Source: a virus. From it: a DNA stretch of 56,663 nucleotides. Shown piece after piece: positions 38,509 to 47,393 of the stretch. Location: IMG/VR virus record IMGVR_UViG_3300036792_000179, positions 1 to 56,663 of that record; one strand, given 5' to 3'. The position numbers were made by a program, and so were the translations under genes. Below the pieces are notes generated by a model. The model worked only from the letters and a program-made list of their open reading frames with translations. It made no database searches and was not told the DNA's origin. Position 1 is the first letter of the stretch; every line of letters begins with the position of its first letter.

Positions 38509-39999
38509 ATGTCGCCATTGGGCGTAAACGTCACTAGTTCGGAGACGCCACAAAGTGCGGGGGTCTCTACCACAACAGGGCAGATGTTCCTCGTTGCACC
38601 CGCCATCTACGGTCCCGAAACTCCCACGCTGGTCCGGAGCCTGAACGAAGCGGTAACGCTCTACGGACCGCGTGAAGGCGAATCGGTGAAGATCTACGAC
38701 TACCTCAATGCGTTCTTCGCGCTGGGTGGATCGCGTGCCTACGTCAACCGCGTGGCCGGAGAAGGCTCAGCCGCAGCAGCGCTGCTTGAACTGGAAGCGG
38801 GCGCGACCGCGAAAACGCTCGTCGTCACGGCGAAGTACAAGGGCACATACGGCAACGGCTTGAAAGTCGAAGTCGTCGAAAACGAAGCGAAAACGAAAAC
38901 AAAGCTCATCATCCAGAACCCGGCCGGCGAAGTGCTCGAATCCTCCGGCGAATACGCCGAAGCAAAAGAACTAGCGGCGTGGGGCGAAGAAGCCGCGCAC
39001 CAGACTTACGTGCTCGTCACCCAAGGATCTGGCTACTCGACCGGGAAAACGGGCCTCGTCAAAAAAATCGCCGCAACGAAACTCGCGTCAGGTGTGAACC
39101 CGACGGTCGGCGAAAAAACGTTCATCAAATCGATCGAAGGCTTCGCCAAGGGACTCGGCCCGGGACAGCTCTGTGCAGCTACCACGGTGCTCGCCTCATC
39201 CAGCCCCGAAGAAAAAGTTCATACGGCGATGGGCGAACACGCGAGCAAAAACAACCGCTTCGCCCTGCTCGACCTCAAACGCGCCGAAGAAGCAGGTTCG
39301 ACGGTCGCTCAGCTCAAAACGGAACTCGGCACGCCGGCAGTCGGCATCGCGGGCTACATGGCGACGTTCTCAAGCGCTGTCACTGCGGCTGGTCTGACAC
39401 TCGGCACCACGCGGACGATCCCGGCTTCGCCGATTGTGGCAGGGCTCTGCGCTCAGGTCTCCAACACTCCGCAGATCAACCAGGCACCGGCAGGACGTAG
39501 GTGGTCGCTGGCTCCGTTCGTGACGGGCCTGACCAACACCTACTCTGAAGAAAACATGGCGACGCTGGCCGAAGGCGGAATCAACCCCGTAGCGGAACGG
39601 CAGGGGATCTTCTGCCTCTTCGATTTCGTCACCGCCCTGTTGAGGACAAAAGATGCGATCTTCTGCCAGGCCTCGGCCTCGCGGGAGCGGATGCTGCTCG
39701 TCGCCTCCTCTGAACAGATCGGTGAACGCTATCTGTTCGCCACGCTCGACGGGCGGCATCAGAAGCGCGCCAAGTTCCAGGGTGAGCTGCAGGGCCTCAT
39801 CAAACAGGAGTGGGAAGCGGGATCGCTCTACGGCGAAGAAGCGCCAGAAGCGGGGATCGTCGAAGTCGGCGAACCGATCAACACGCTCGCCACTGAACAG
39901 AACGGCGAACTCAACGCCGAGCTGATCGTGCGGCTCAGTCCCTTCGCTGAATACGTGAAGATCGCGATTGTGTTCACGCCCATCACAGAAAACGTCTGA
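38509..39999 (+). CDS. Tail sheath protein
   Basis: 496 residues. N-terminal VTSSETPQSAGVSTTTGQMF and ALGGSRAYVNRVAGE are typical of contractile sheath proteins; the C-terminal INTLATEQNGELNAELIVRL and EYVKIAIVFTPITENV form the conserved strand-exchange domain. This gene defines the phage as a myovirus. An inserted domain (about 95-180) rich in GAA/AAA codons lies in the middle. Confidence 0.92.
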   Translation: MSPLGVNVTSSETPQSAGVSTTTGQMFLVAPAIYGPETPTLVRSLNEAVTLYGPREGESVKIYDYLNAFFALGGSRAYVNRVAGEGSAAAALLELEAGATAKTLVVTAKYKGTYGNGLKVEVVENEAKTKTKLIIQNPAGEVLESSGEYAEAKELAAWGEEAAHQTYVLVTQGSGYSTGKTGLVKKIAATKLASGVNPTVGEKTFIKSIEGFAKGLGPGQLCAATTVLASSSPEEKVHTAMGEHASKNNRFALLDLKRAEEAGSTVAQLKTELGTPAVGIAGYMATFSSAVTAAGLTLGTTRTIPASPIVAGLCAQVSNTPQINQAPAGRRWSLAPFVTGLTNTYSEENMATLAEGGINPVAERQGIFCLFDFVTALLRTKDAIFCQASASRERMLLVASSEQIGERYLFATLDGRHQKRAKFQGELQGLIKQEWEAGSLYGEEAPEAGIVEVGEPINTLATEQNGELNAELIVRLSPFAEYVKIAIVFTPITENV

Positions 40000-40008
40000 G
40001 GAGAACCA

Positions 40009-40431
40009 ATGGCCACCTTTTATCGCTCAGACCAAGCATCGATTGGCGTGACAATCGCTGGGATCACCATCGACAACGAATCCTGGGACATGCTCGAAGA
40101 CGGAGACAACGAAGTCGACACGCTCAAAGTCTTCCCGGGCGGCATGGCCGATGGCGTAGACCTCGGGGGTATTCCAAAACCTGGAGATCTAACGGTCGGT
40201 CGGCTTTGGTCGAGTGTCCTGATCCCGAAGTACAAGGAAGTCTACAACTCCGCCGGACAGGTGGCCGTGACAGTCACCTACTCCGTGCTGGAACGCAACA
40301 AGACAACGATGGGCGTTGTCTTCACCCAAAACGGTGTGCTTGGCACGGTCAAAAAGACGAACTACAAAGCGGGCACCGCAGAAGAGGCGTTCGTGACTAT
40401 CAAAGTTGGACTTAACGCCCAGATCAACTGA
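40009..40431 (+). CDS. Tail tube protein
   Basis: 140 residues, right after the sheath. SWDMLEDGDNEVDTLKVFPGG, LTVGRLWSSVLIPKYKEVYN (in parts), VTVTYSVLERNKTTMGVVF fit a small tube protein, rings of which form the inner channel. GAGGAG precedes the ATG. Confidence 0.8.
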   Translation: MATFYRSDQASIGVTIAGITIDNESWDMLEDGDNEVDTLKVFPGGMADGVDLGGIPKPGDLTVGRLWSSVLIPKYKEVYNSAGQVAVTVTYSVLERNKTTMGVVFTQNGVLGTVKKTNYKAGTAEEAFVTIKVGLNAQIN

Positions 40432-40442
40432 GGAGGCAGTAC

Positions 40443-40934
40443 ATGGAGGCGTCAGTTTCTGACGTGAGGGGGAGTTCCCTACAGCAGCGTGTCCAGGCAG
40501 CGCGTAAGCAGCGCCACAAGCAATCAGTGGTGTATGTGCCTCTGCCGGGCTACGAAGGAATGCTGATCGGTCGCTACAAGACGACCGACTGGCAGACCCG
40601 CGTTGACATCAACATGGCGCTCGAAGGACAGGAAGGGCGCAAGTCCGAGCTGATGTGGAGGCTCGCCAGCGACCACCTGATTGCCGCCTGTGAGGGTATG
40701 GAAGCCAAGGACGGCGAGGAGTCCCTTGACCTCGGCCTGACTTACGGCATCGAGCTCGGCAACTGGCTCGGCCTCGATATGACTGACATCGCCACCCCGC
40801 AAGAGGCGATCTCGCTGATCATCGAGGACGGCGAGGAGTTGATCGAGCACTTCGGTGCCGTGCGCCAGGCTCAGGCCGGCGAGAGCACGAAGATCGACGA
40901 AAGCCTCGCGGGGGAATCGCAAGCGGCCAGTTGA
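40443..40934 (+). CDS. Tail assembly chaperone, short form
   Basis: 163 residues between tube and tape measure. KQRHKQSVVYVPLPGYEGM, LMWRLASDHLIAACEGME, EEAISLIIEDGEELIEHFG are typical. A second product is expected by -1 frameshift near 40910-40916 (CGGGGGAATC), where P-site GGG can re-pair on GGG and GAA on GGA, continuing into the frame at 40931. Confidence 0.8.
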   Translation: MEASVSDVRGSSLQQRVQAARKQRHKQSVVYVPLPGYEGMLIGRYKTTDWQTRVDINMALEGQEGRKSELMWRLASDHLIAACEGMEAKDGEESLDLGLTYGIELGNWLGLDMTDIATPQEAISLIIEDGEELIEHFGAVRQAQAGESTKIDESLAGESQAAS

Positions 40935-41089
40935 GCACCGAAACGGTGGCACTGGCCGCTTTTTGCGTTGAACTAGGCATGACTACTCAAGCTGATCGCC
41001 TGTTTGAAGATTCAGACCCGACGTATCGCATCTGGGTGGCGGGTCTAACTAGACGAGTGCAGGAGGCTCATCGCGCAGGGGGGCGTTGA
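40931..41089 (+). CDS. Tail chaperone frameshift extension
   Basis: 52 residues in the -1 frame, opening upstream into the chaperone gene and ending at TGA 41087-41089. TVALAAFCVELGMTTQADRL, DPTYRIWVAGLTRRV. It probably makes the C-terminal part of the long chaperone form; a TTG at 40931 could alternatively start it alone. It overlaps the end of the opposite-strand HNH gene by 22 bases. Confidence 0.65.
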   Translation: MSTETVALAAFCVELGMTTQADRLFEDSDPTYRIWVAGLTRRVQEAHRAGGR

Positions 41090-41577
41090 TTCATCCGCTG
41101 CTCGGCCGTCGTGGCCCATCGGCAGTTGCCGGGCTCATAGTTCCCGTTTACATCAATCCTGTCGAGCGTCGTGCCAGGAGAGCGCGTGCCCATGTCAGCG
41201 AGGAACTCCTCGAAGCTGTTACGCCAGCGGTCGCAGACCTTGATGCCACGGCCGCCGTAGTTGTGAAACCCCTTGTAAGTCTGTTGGTAACAACGTGCCC
41301 GCATGTTTAGCCAGCTACTCATCGTAGGGGTGGGTCGCCCGGGCGCACTCCACCGATCAGGCTTGCGCTCTGGGCGCGGTGTCCCCAGTTCCCGTTTGAG
41401 ACAGCCGCAGCTCTTCGTGTTGCCAGTTTTCAAGTGATTCGCTTCCACGGACTTGACGGTCCCACAATCGCAGCGACATTGCACTATCCGGCCCCCGTGC
41501 GCAGCACGACGGTCCGGGAAATCGATGATCGTCATGCGACCAAACCGCTGCCCGATAGTGAGGGGTGAGTGAGGCAC
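41068..41577 (-). CDS. Homing-type HNH endonuclease on the minus strand
   Basis: 169 residues. CRCDCGTVKSVEANHLKTGN, SCGCLKRE, SSWLNMRARCYQ, YGGRGIKVCDRWRNSFEEFL and LDRIDVNGNYEPGNCRWAT (in parts) match a known HNH-like phage endonuclease group. It is the only leftward gene in the tail module and separates the chaperones from the tape measure, so it looks like a recent insertion of a mobile endonuclease gene. Confidence 0.82.
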   Translation of the reverse strand: MPHSPLTIGQRFGRMTIIDFPDRRAAHGGRIVQCRCDCGTVKSVEANHLKTGNTKSCGCLKRELGTPRPERKPDRWSAPGRPTPTMSSWLNMRARCYQQTYKGFHNYGGRGIKVCDRWRNSFEEFLADMGTRSPGTTLDRIDVNGNYEPGNCRWATTAEQRMNQRPPAR

Positions 41578-41633
41578 GGGCGTAGCTTATCGCGATCTAG
41601 CTGATGGGGATTGATGCGCAGGAAAGGTGAGCG

Positions 41634-43367
41634 ATGTCTACGACAGAGGAGGCAATCCGCGTCAAGCTGCTCGACGCGAAGAAGGCTGAAACCGAACTCC
41701 GCAAAGTTCGGAAGGAGCTTGAAGACACGACGGGGACGACCAGCGGTCACACGAAGGCCTCCGAGCACCAGTCCAAAGCCGTCGACAAAGTCCATCACTC
41801 CTTCAGCAAGTTCCGGACGGCATTCAACTACGGCGGCGGCTTGCTCGGCCTTGGCGCGGTTGGCTACGGGCTCAAGGATCTGGTGCAGGGCGGTATCCGC
41901 GCCAATGAACAGCAAGAGCTTCTACAGGCAGCCCTACGTGCTACGGGACGCACGGGTGAACAGCATCTGGGGAAGGTCAACAGGGCGATCGAGGAGTCGG
42001 GCGCTCACGGCGGCTTCGGGGTCGTAGAAGAGACCCAGGGCGTCGCTCAGCTCGTCCGCGTCACGGGCAGCTATGAAAAGGCGCTGAAGCTCAACAACTC
42101 AGCGGTACAGCTCGCCCGGGGCACGCACCTCGACTACGCGACCTCGCTGAAAATGGTCGCCCAGATCCAGACGGGCAACACCGGCCGGCTGCAGAAGTAC
42201 CTCGGGATCATCCAGCCTGTCACGAGTCACGTCGATGCCCTGAAGAAGTCGACCAAAGCCGGAAACGAAGCGGTCAAAGAACAGATCCAGCTCTACAAGC
42301 TGGCCCACCCGGGCGTGACGATCCTCGGATCGGCGATGAAAGAAGTCAACAAGCAGGCCCTCGAACACGCGAAACTGCTCGACAAAGAAGCGACCGCTCA
42401 GAAGGCCCAGGAAGCGATTGCCAAGAAGTACGGCACAACGGTCACGACGTACAACAAAACGGCTGCCGGGGCGATCTCCAACGCCAACAACGCCTTCAAA
42501 GCCGCTACCGAGGAACTGGGCCAGAAACTCCTCCCGGCTGTGACCGATGTAGCCAAAGGCTTTGGTTCGCTCGTGACCGAAATCGCTCACGGCGAAGGGA
42601 TCTGGAAAACCGTCGGGCACGATCTGAGCGATGTCGCCGAAGACGCCAAGGATGTCTGGCAGTTCTTCGAAAAAAACAAGTGGGCGCTGAAAGGCCTTGA
42701 GACGGTTCTAGTCGCAGGCGGAACTCTCGCTGCCTTCGAGAAGCTGTCGAAAATCAGCCAGACCTTCCGTGGGCTCTCCATCGTGAAAGCGTTCGCTGGT
42801 CTCGGGCCGACGCTCGCGGCGGAGGATGGTGCGGTAACGCTCGCCGGCACGACGATGGGTGGACTCTGGGCCGGAGCATTTACCGTGGCGGCAGGAGCGG
42901 AGATTGGTCTCTGGCTGAGCAAAGAGCTTCCCAACGGTCTCTTCGGCAGCCCAGAACCGAGCAGCAAACATGCCGAGGGCACGCTAGCCGGTCAAGGGAA
43001 GGGCACGTACCTACGTAGGAACAGCGACGGCACTTACGAGGTCGCGCCTAAGCATGGCTTTGAACACACCCGCGCTGGTGGAAAAGCGGCGAGTGGCCCG
43101 CTCACACCAGCGGAAGCCGCGACTGTCTCACGGTTTCTCGAACATCCACATAGCGAGTCCGGTCTGACGAGTCGGGAGATTGCCCTCATCGAAAAGGCGT
43201 TCGAAAGGGCAGGGAAGCAGCCAGTGAACCTCTACCTCGACGGAAAACTGCTTGCTCACACCGTTGGTGATCACGCGATTAGGCAGGAACCCATCGCGCG
43301 CAAGTTCGCAGAAGCGACGACTAAGCATGTCCAGAGCAAGAACGCTCGCGGCAGCGGCGGACGATGA
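41634..43367 (+). CDS. Tape measure protein
   Basis: 577 residues. A long alpha-helical protein with Ala/Lys-rich coiled coils (1-330) and two hydrophobic stretches near the end (LVAGGTLAAFEKL, AGAFTVAAGAEIGLWL). It lies in the expected place after the chaperones. At about 0.15 nm per residue it predicts a tail near 85-90 nm. Confidence 0.85.
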   Translation: MSTTEEAIRVKLLDAKKAETELRKVRKELEDTTGTTSGHTKASEHQSKAVDKVHHSFSKFRTAFNYGGGLLGLGAVGYGLKDLVQGGIRANEQQELLQAALRATGRTGEQHLGKVNRAIEESGAHGGFGVVEETQGVAQLVRVTGSYEKALKLNNSAVQLARGTHLDYATSLKMVAQIQTGNTGRLQKYLGIIQPVTSHVDALKKSTKAGNEAVKEQIQLYKLAHPGVTILGSAMKEVNKQALEHAKLLDKEATAQKAQEAIAKKYGTTVTTYNKTAAGAISNANNAFKAATEELGQKLLPAVTDVAKGFGSLVTEIAHGEGIWKTVGHDLSDVAEDAKDVWQFFEKNKWALKGLETVLVAGGTLAAFEKLSKISQTFRGLSIVKAFAGLGPTLAAEDGAVTLAGTTMGGLWAGAFTVAAGAEIGLWLSKELPNGLFGSPEPSSKHAEGTLAGQGKGTYLRRNSDGTYEVAPKHGFEHTRAGGKAASGPLTPAEAATVSRFLEHPHSESGLTSREIALIEKAFERAGKQPVNLYLDGKLLAHTVGDHAIRQEPIARKFAEATTKHVQSKNARGSGGR

Positions 43368-44248
43368 GCAAGCCACCGACAGTCATCCGCTCATGGGCGC
43401 AGGGATCTCCCGCCGAACGCGCGTTTCGCAAGCAGAATCAAGCCAAAGCTGCAGCCGCAATCAGGGAAGCGCCCCTTCCACCACGCATCGCCACGACGTC
43501 CCAGGAAGTCGGCTTCACAGGAATAAAAGGCGCAACGGTCAAGCGCTTCTCGGCACTCGCCGGAGAAGGCAACGCCACGATCACGGGCGGCTGGGCCAAG
43601 ATTGCCGAAGTGCCTCGCTTCCAGCGAGTAGCGATCACAGTGCCGGAAGGCTACCCGCCGCTACAGATCACGATCCCGATTCTCTTCGATGCGGTCGTCA
43701 AGACCAAAAACCGCGAATCGGTCGAGGCGGAAATCCTGATCCTCGAATGGATGGCCGGACGTCCTGCGACGAGTGCGGAAATCAAAGGTGAACCGCCGCT
43801 GGTCGAAGTTTATTCGGTGAATGCGAACGGGGCACAGACCAACCTCGTGCCGAAGCCCTTGCAAACCGTGCCGGGGCGCAATCAGTCCTGGTACATCACG
43901 AACCTTGCCTTCGGCGAGAGCGTGCCGAACGAACTCATCCGCAGCTCCGGTGGGGATCGCATCCGACAAGCGGTGACAGTGACTCTCACCGAAGTCGTCA
44001 GCGCTCCGAGCCTCATCCAGCGCCGCCGCGAAGAACGCGAAGCGGTCAAGGGCAAGTTCCAGACCTTCCGCACCACGCAGGCGATCGACTCAATCAAGAA
44101 GGTCGCCAGTGCGGGCTATGGCAAACCGGGGATCTGGAAAGCGATATTGGCTGCCAACCGCAAGCTCGGCAGCAATCCGGAACGAGAACTCAAACCGGGC
44201 ACGAAGGTCAAGGTGCCCGAGGACGCGCTACTTCAGGTGGCTAAATGA
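43364..44248 (+). CDS. LysM-containing baseplate protein
   Basis: 294 residues. A beta-rich N-terminus (RVAITVPEGYPPLQITIPIL) is followed by a region resembling T4 gp53-type proteins and ends in a LysM-like module (KPGIWKAILAANRKL, ELKPGTKVKVPEDAL). Common just after the tape measure in myovirus tails; probably links tube to hub. Confidence 0.75.
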   Translation: MSKPPTVIRSWAQGSPAERAFRKQNQAKAAAAIREAPLPPRIATTSQEVGFTGIKGATVKRFSALAGEGNATITGGWAKIAEVPRFQRVAITVPEGYPPLQITIPILFDAVVKTKNRESVEAEILILEWMAGRPATSAEIKGEPPLVEVYSVNANGAQTNLVPKPLQTVPGRNQSWYITNLAFGESVPNELIRSSGGDRIRQAVTVTLTEVVSAPSLIQRRREEREAVKGKFQTFRTTQAIDSIKKVASAGYGKPGIWKAILAANRKLGSNPERELKPGTKVKVPEDALLQVAK

Positions 44249-46341
44249 GCGAAGCTCTGGGTCAAGTCGCCAACGCGCAGGCGCTGTCGAAGTTCCTCGC
44301 CAAGAAGATCTCCGAAGGGTCGGCGAAGGGAACGGTCTCCGAAGAAGAACTGGCAAGCCGGATCAGCGAGATCGAACTCCAAACGCAGATCTCGGGCGCG
44401 AGCTTCATCAAAGTCCAGATCATCGATCCAGAATGGACGCTACAGACCTCCGGCTTCGTCGATGTGAACGACGAAGGGTTCCTGAACGATGTCGAGGTCG
44501 AATTCCCTGAAGGAAGTGGCTGGCTCTGGACGTTCTGCGCGGTAGAAGGATCGACTGAAGTCGGTAGCCCCAACTTCACGATGACCTTCGAGGACAAGAT
44601 CATCGCTGACCTACGGCAGTACTGGGGTCCAAAGCAGGTTCCACCAAAGACTCAGACGCGCGCTCAGTTCATCCGCGCGCTCATCAACGAAGTCGGTCAG
44701 CACGGTGAACCGAAGATCAAGTTCGTCTGTCCCTCCCTGAACGTCAAGCAGCCCGTCGAAAAGAAGCAAGAAAACGGCGTCGTTCAGTCCAAAACGGCGG
44801 CTCACGAACAGCAGGAAGAAGAAAAGCAGAACAAGACTCGCGGCGTGGGCGCGGGTGCGGCGATCACGATCAAGGGCGCAAAGCCGAGCGCGACGCAACT
44901 GGCCCTGATCAACGAAGTGATGGGTATCGCCAATGGCCTGAACGCCGGCCCCCTTGCCACCGAAGCACTGATCGAGGCTTGCATCGCCGAGAACGATTTC
45001 ACGAACAACCCGGGTGGTGGAGGCGGCTCGAGCGGCCTACTGCAACTGATCCCCTCAACGGCAGCGAGCTTGGGGATAAGCCAGCTCGATGTGAAGGGCT
45101 GCGTTGAAGCTTTCCTACAGAAGGGCTTCGGTGGCAACGGCGGAGCAATCGCCTACGCCAAAGCGCACCCGGGTGCACCGGCCTACGAAGTGGCCCAAGC
45201 TGTACAGGCCTCAGGTGCCGGCGAAGCCTCAAAAGGAGCCTCCAACTACGGCGTTACAGCCGCTGAGGCCAAAGCCATCATCCAAGCGGCCGGAGGGGTC
45301 ACACTCGGCAATGTCGGGGCGAGCAGTGCTGGTGGGGGCGAATCGGACGTCGGCCAGCTACAGCGCGGGACAGAAGACAACCCCGACGAGGACTCCTACG
45401 AATGCATCACCCGCCTTGCGCAGCAGGTCAACTGGTTCGCATTCACCAACGGGCAGAACTTCTTCTATGAGGACGGCAAAGACCTAGCGCGCCAGAAGCC
45501 GACGCTGTATCTGGACATTCCGCGCAACCACATCATCGATGGACACACTGGTAAGAGCGAATACGGAGCACTTCTATCGCCCTCGACCTACACCTTCGAC
45601 AACACCAGCTTCGAATACCGCAAGACGCACAAGCTGAAAACTAAAGTCCTTCGTCGCTCTAAGGCGATCAAGCCTTCGACGCCGTCGGAGGTGCGACTCA
45701 GCATCGTCTGTGACATCGATACCTACCGTGCAGGCGATGTCGTTGTGATTCAGAACTCCGGTCCACCAAACGGCCGCTGGATCGTCTCCGACGTTACGCG
45801 CAACTGCCTCAAAGACACGTTCTCGACGTTGATCCTCGAGCCGCCCGTCGAACCGCTCCCTGAGCCGAAAGCAACCAACAGCGGAACGGTCTCGGCCGGC
45901 GAAGCATCGGGTAGCGCCAACGCTGTCGTCGCGGCTGCAAAGAAAGCGTTGGCGGAAAAGTCCAAGTATCGCTACGTCTACGGTGGCGGACGTGGCGCTG
46001 GTGCCTCACTCTTCGAGGCTCCTCCTCGGGAAATGGACTGCTCGTCCTTTACCGAGCTCTGCTTCAAAGAGGCCGGTGCACCCGATCCCTCCGGAGTCAA
46101 CTACAGCCCCATAGGAACGACCGAAACGCTCATTGCTGGATGCACGAAGGTCTCTACGCCCGCGCCGGGTGATCTCTGCTTCTTCGGCGAAGGGTCGGGC
46201 TCAGCGATCAGGACCACTCACGTCACGATCTACGTTGGCGGAGGAAAGGCGATCTCAATGGGCCAAGAAGGCGATCCGGAGGAAGGCCCGGCGCAGACGA
46301 CTGGACCGGCCGGATTCCTCGGCTACTACAGGCCGAACTGA
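44245..46341 (+). CDS. Baseplate hub with transglycosylase-like and NlpC/P60 domains
   Basis: 698 residues. Hub-type N- and middle regions (SFIKVQIIDPEWTLQTSGF, LARQKPTLYLDIPRNHIID) enclose an SLT-like insert at about 225-345 (ALIEACIAENDFTNNPGG, SSGLLQLIPSTAASLG). The C-terminal 135 residues are an NlpC/P60 domain with Cys599 (REMDCSSF) and His659 (TTHVTIYVG). It would cut both glycan strands and peptide stems as the tail tip meets the cell wall. Confidence 0.85.
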   Translation: MSEALGQVANAQALSKFLAKKISEGSAKGTVSEEELASRISEIELQTQISGASFIKVQIIDPEWTLQTSGFVDVNDEGFLNDVEVEFPEGSGWLWTFCAVEGSTEVGSPNFTMTFEDKIIADLRQYWGPKQVPPKTQTRAQFIRALINEVGQHGEPKIKFVCPSLNVKQPVEKKQENGVVQSKTAAHEQQEEEKQNKTRGVGAGAAITIKGAKPSATQLALINEVMGIANGLNAGPLATEALIEACIAENDFTNNPGGGGGSSGLLQLIPSTAASLGISQLDVKGCVEAFLQKGFGGNGGAIAYAKAHPGAPAYEVAQAVQASGAGEASKGASNYGVTAAEAKAIIQAAGGVTLGNVGASSAGGGESDVGQLQRGTEDNPDEDSYECITRLAQQVNWFAFTNGQNFFYEDGKDLARQKPTLYLDIPRNHIIDGHTGKSEYGALLSPSTYTFDNTSFEYRKTHKLKTKVLRRSKAIKPSTPSEVRLSIVCDIDTYRAGDVVVIQNSGPPNGRWIVSDVTRNCLKDTFSTLILEPPVEPLPEPKATNSGTVSAGEASGSANAVVAAAKKALAEKSKYRYVYGGGRGAGASLFEAPPREMDCSSFTELCFKEAGAPDPSGVNYSPIGTTETLIAGCTKVSTPAPGDLCFFGEGSGSAIRTTHVTIYVGGGKAISMGQEGDPEEGPAQTTGPAGFLGYYRPN

Positions 46342-47069
46342 TGGCAGGCAACGCCGTAACAGAGGTATTCCAGAGCAGGGGCAACCCCGTAGAACAGAGG
46401 CCCGTGCTGCGTGGGTATGTCTCAACGCTTCAGCCAGCCCCCACGGACTTTCCTGTGCCGGGCTCTGAGGAAAACCTGCTCTGGGTGATCACTCCCGAAT
46501 ACTCGACGGAGCGTCCGCTCGGCCCGTGCCAATGGAGTGCCGACCACGGAGCTTCATTGCCGGCGCCAGGCGCAGCCGTGGTCGTGGCCTTCGACGCTCA
46601 GGGCATCCCTACGGTGGTCTGGTGGGAAGGCTCGCAAACCGAACCCGCGCCGTCTGCGGAAAGCATCACCGAAGCGATGCTCGCCAAAGCGGTTCAGGAA
46701 AAGCTCAATGCGAGTGCTTGGAAAACCTTCACGCTCGGAACTAAGGTGGAAGCTGGTGGGCTACAGAGCCCCCGCTATCGCATAGAGGCCGGGGGCTCAG
46801 TCGTTCGCCTGCGCGGCTCGTTGATCGTCAAGTCGGCTCAGACGATAAAAGCGTCGGAAACTCTGTTCACGCTTCCCGAAGGCGCTCGGCCGCCGGGTCG
46901 CGTAATTACTCTTGCCGCCGCCGAAGGCAACCTAGGCATCACGGCCATCTGGCTAGAAGTGTCATCGGTAACTGGCGTCGCCATCCTAGCCGCCTATCTG
47001 ACGGGTACCGAAACGGGAGCCGGGAAAGCGGCGGCGATTCTCGACGGGGTTACATTCAACTTGACCTAA
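46341..47069 (+). CDS. Baseplate spike-like OB-fold protein
   Basis: 242 residues. N-terminal LRGYVSTLQPAPTDFPVPG, PCQWSADHGASLPAPGAAVV and FDAQGIPTVVWW resemble the OB domain of tail spikes (gpV/gp5-like). The C-terminal half is a beta-rich domain of different composition, perhaps a fibre-type module. TGATG overlap with the hub gene. Confidence 0.7.
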   Translation: MAGNAVTEVFQSRGNPVEQRPVLRGYVSTLQPAPTDFPVPGSEENLLWVITPEYSTERPLGPCQWSADHGASLPAPGAAVVVAFDAQGIPTVVWWEGSQTEPAPSAESITEAMLAKAVQEKLNASAWKTFTLGTKVEAGGLQSPRYRIEAGGSVVRLRGSLIVKSAQTIKASETLFTLPEGARPPGRVITLAAAEGNLGITAIWLEVSSVTGVAILAAYLTGTETGAGKAAAILDGVTFNLT

Positions 47070-47078
47070 AGGTGGAGT

Positions 47079-47393
47079 ATGAGCGAACAGCCGGTGCATT
47101 TCACGGGCGAATTCACGCTCACGCCCAACGGCGCTTTGACCGTAGAGCAGGATTCACCGGAAGACGTGGCCTCGTGCATCTTCCGCACTGCTGTCTGCGC
47201 CGAAGGCTTCCGGGAGGATCTGCCGGCCTTTGGAGTACCGGAACTGGCGTTTCAGACGATCCCGCTCGACTTGCCTTCCTACGAAGCCGCGCTGGAGTTC
47301 TGGGAGCCGAGAGCCACGCTGGAAACAGCAGAAGAAGCCGAAGCACTCAACCAGGCGCATAGACGCGTGAGGGTGGAAGTGGGCGCTGAATGA
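47079..47393 (+). CDS. gp25-like baseplate wedge protein
   Basis: 104 residues. The order ALTVEQDSPEDVASCIFRTA, CAEGFREDLPAFGVPEL and an acidic helix fits the gp25/GPW wedge family, normally just before baseplate J, as here. AAAGGTGG precedes the ATG. It shares overlap with the next gene. Confidence 0.75.
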   Translation: MSEQPVHFTGEFTLTPNGALTVEQDSPEDVASCIFRTAVCAEGFREDLPAFGVPELAFQTIPLDLPSYEAALEFWEPRATLETAEEAEALNQAHRRVRVEVGAE

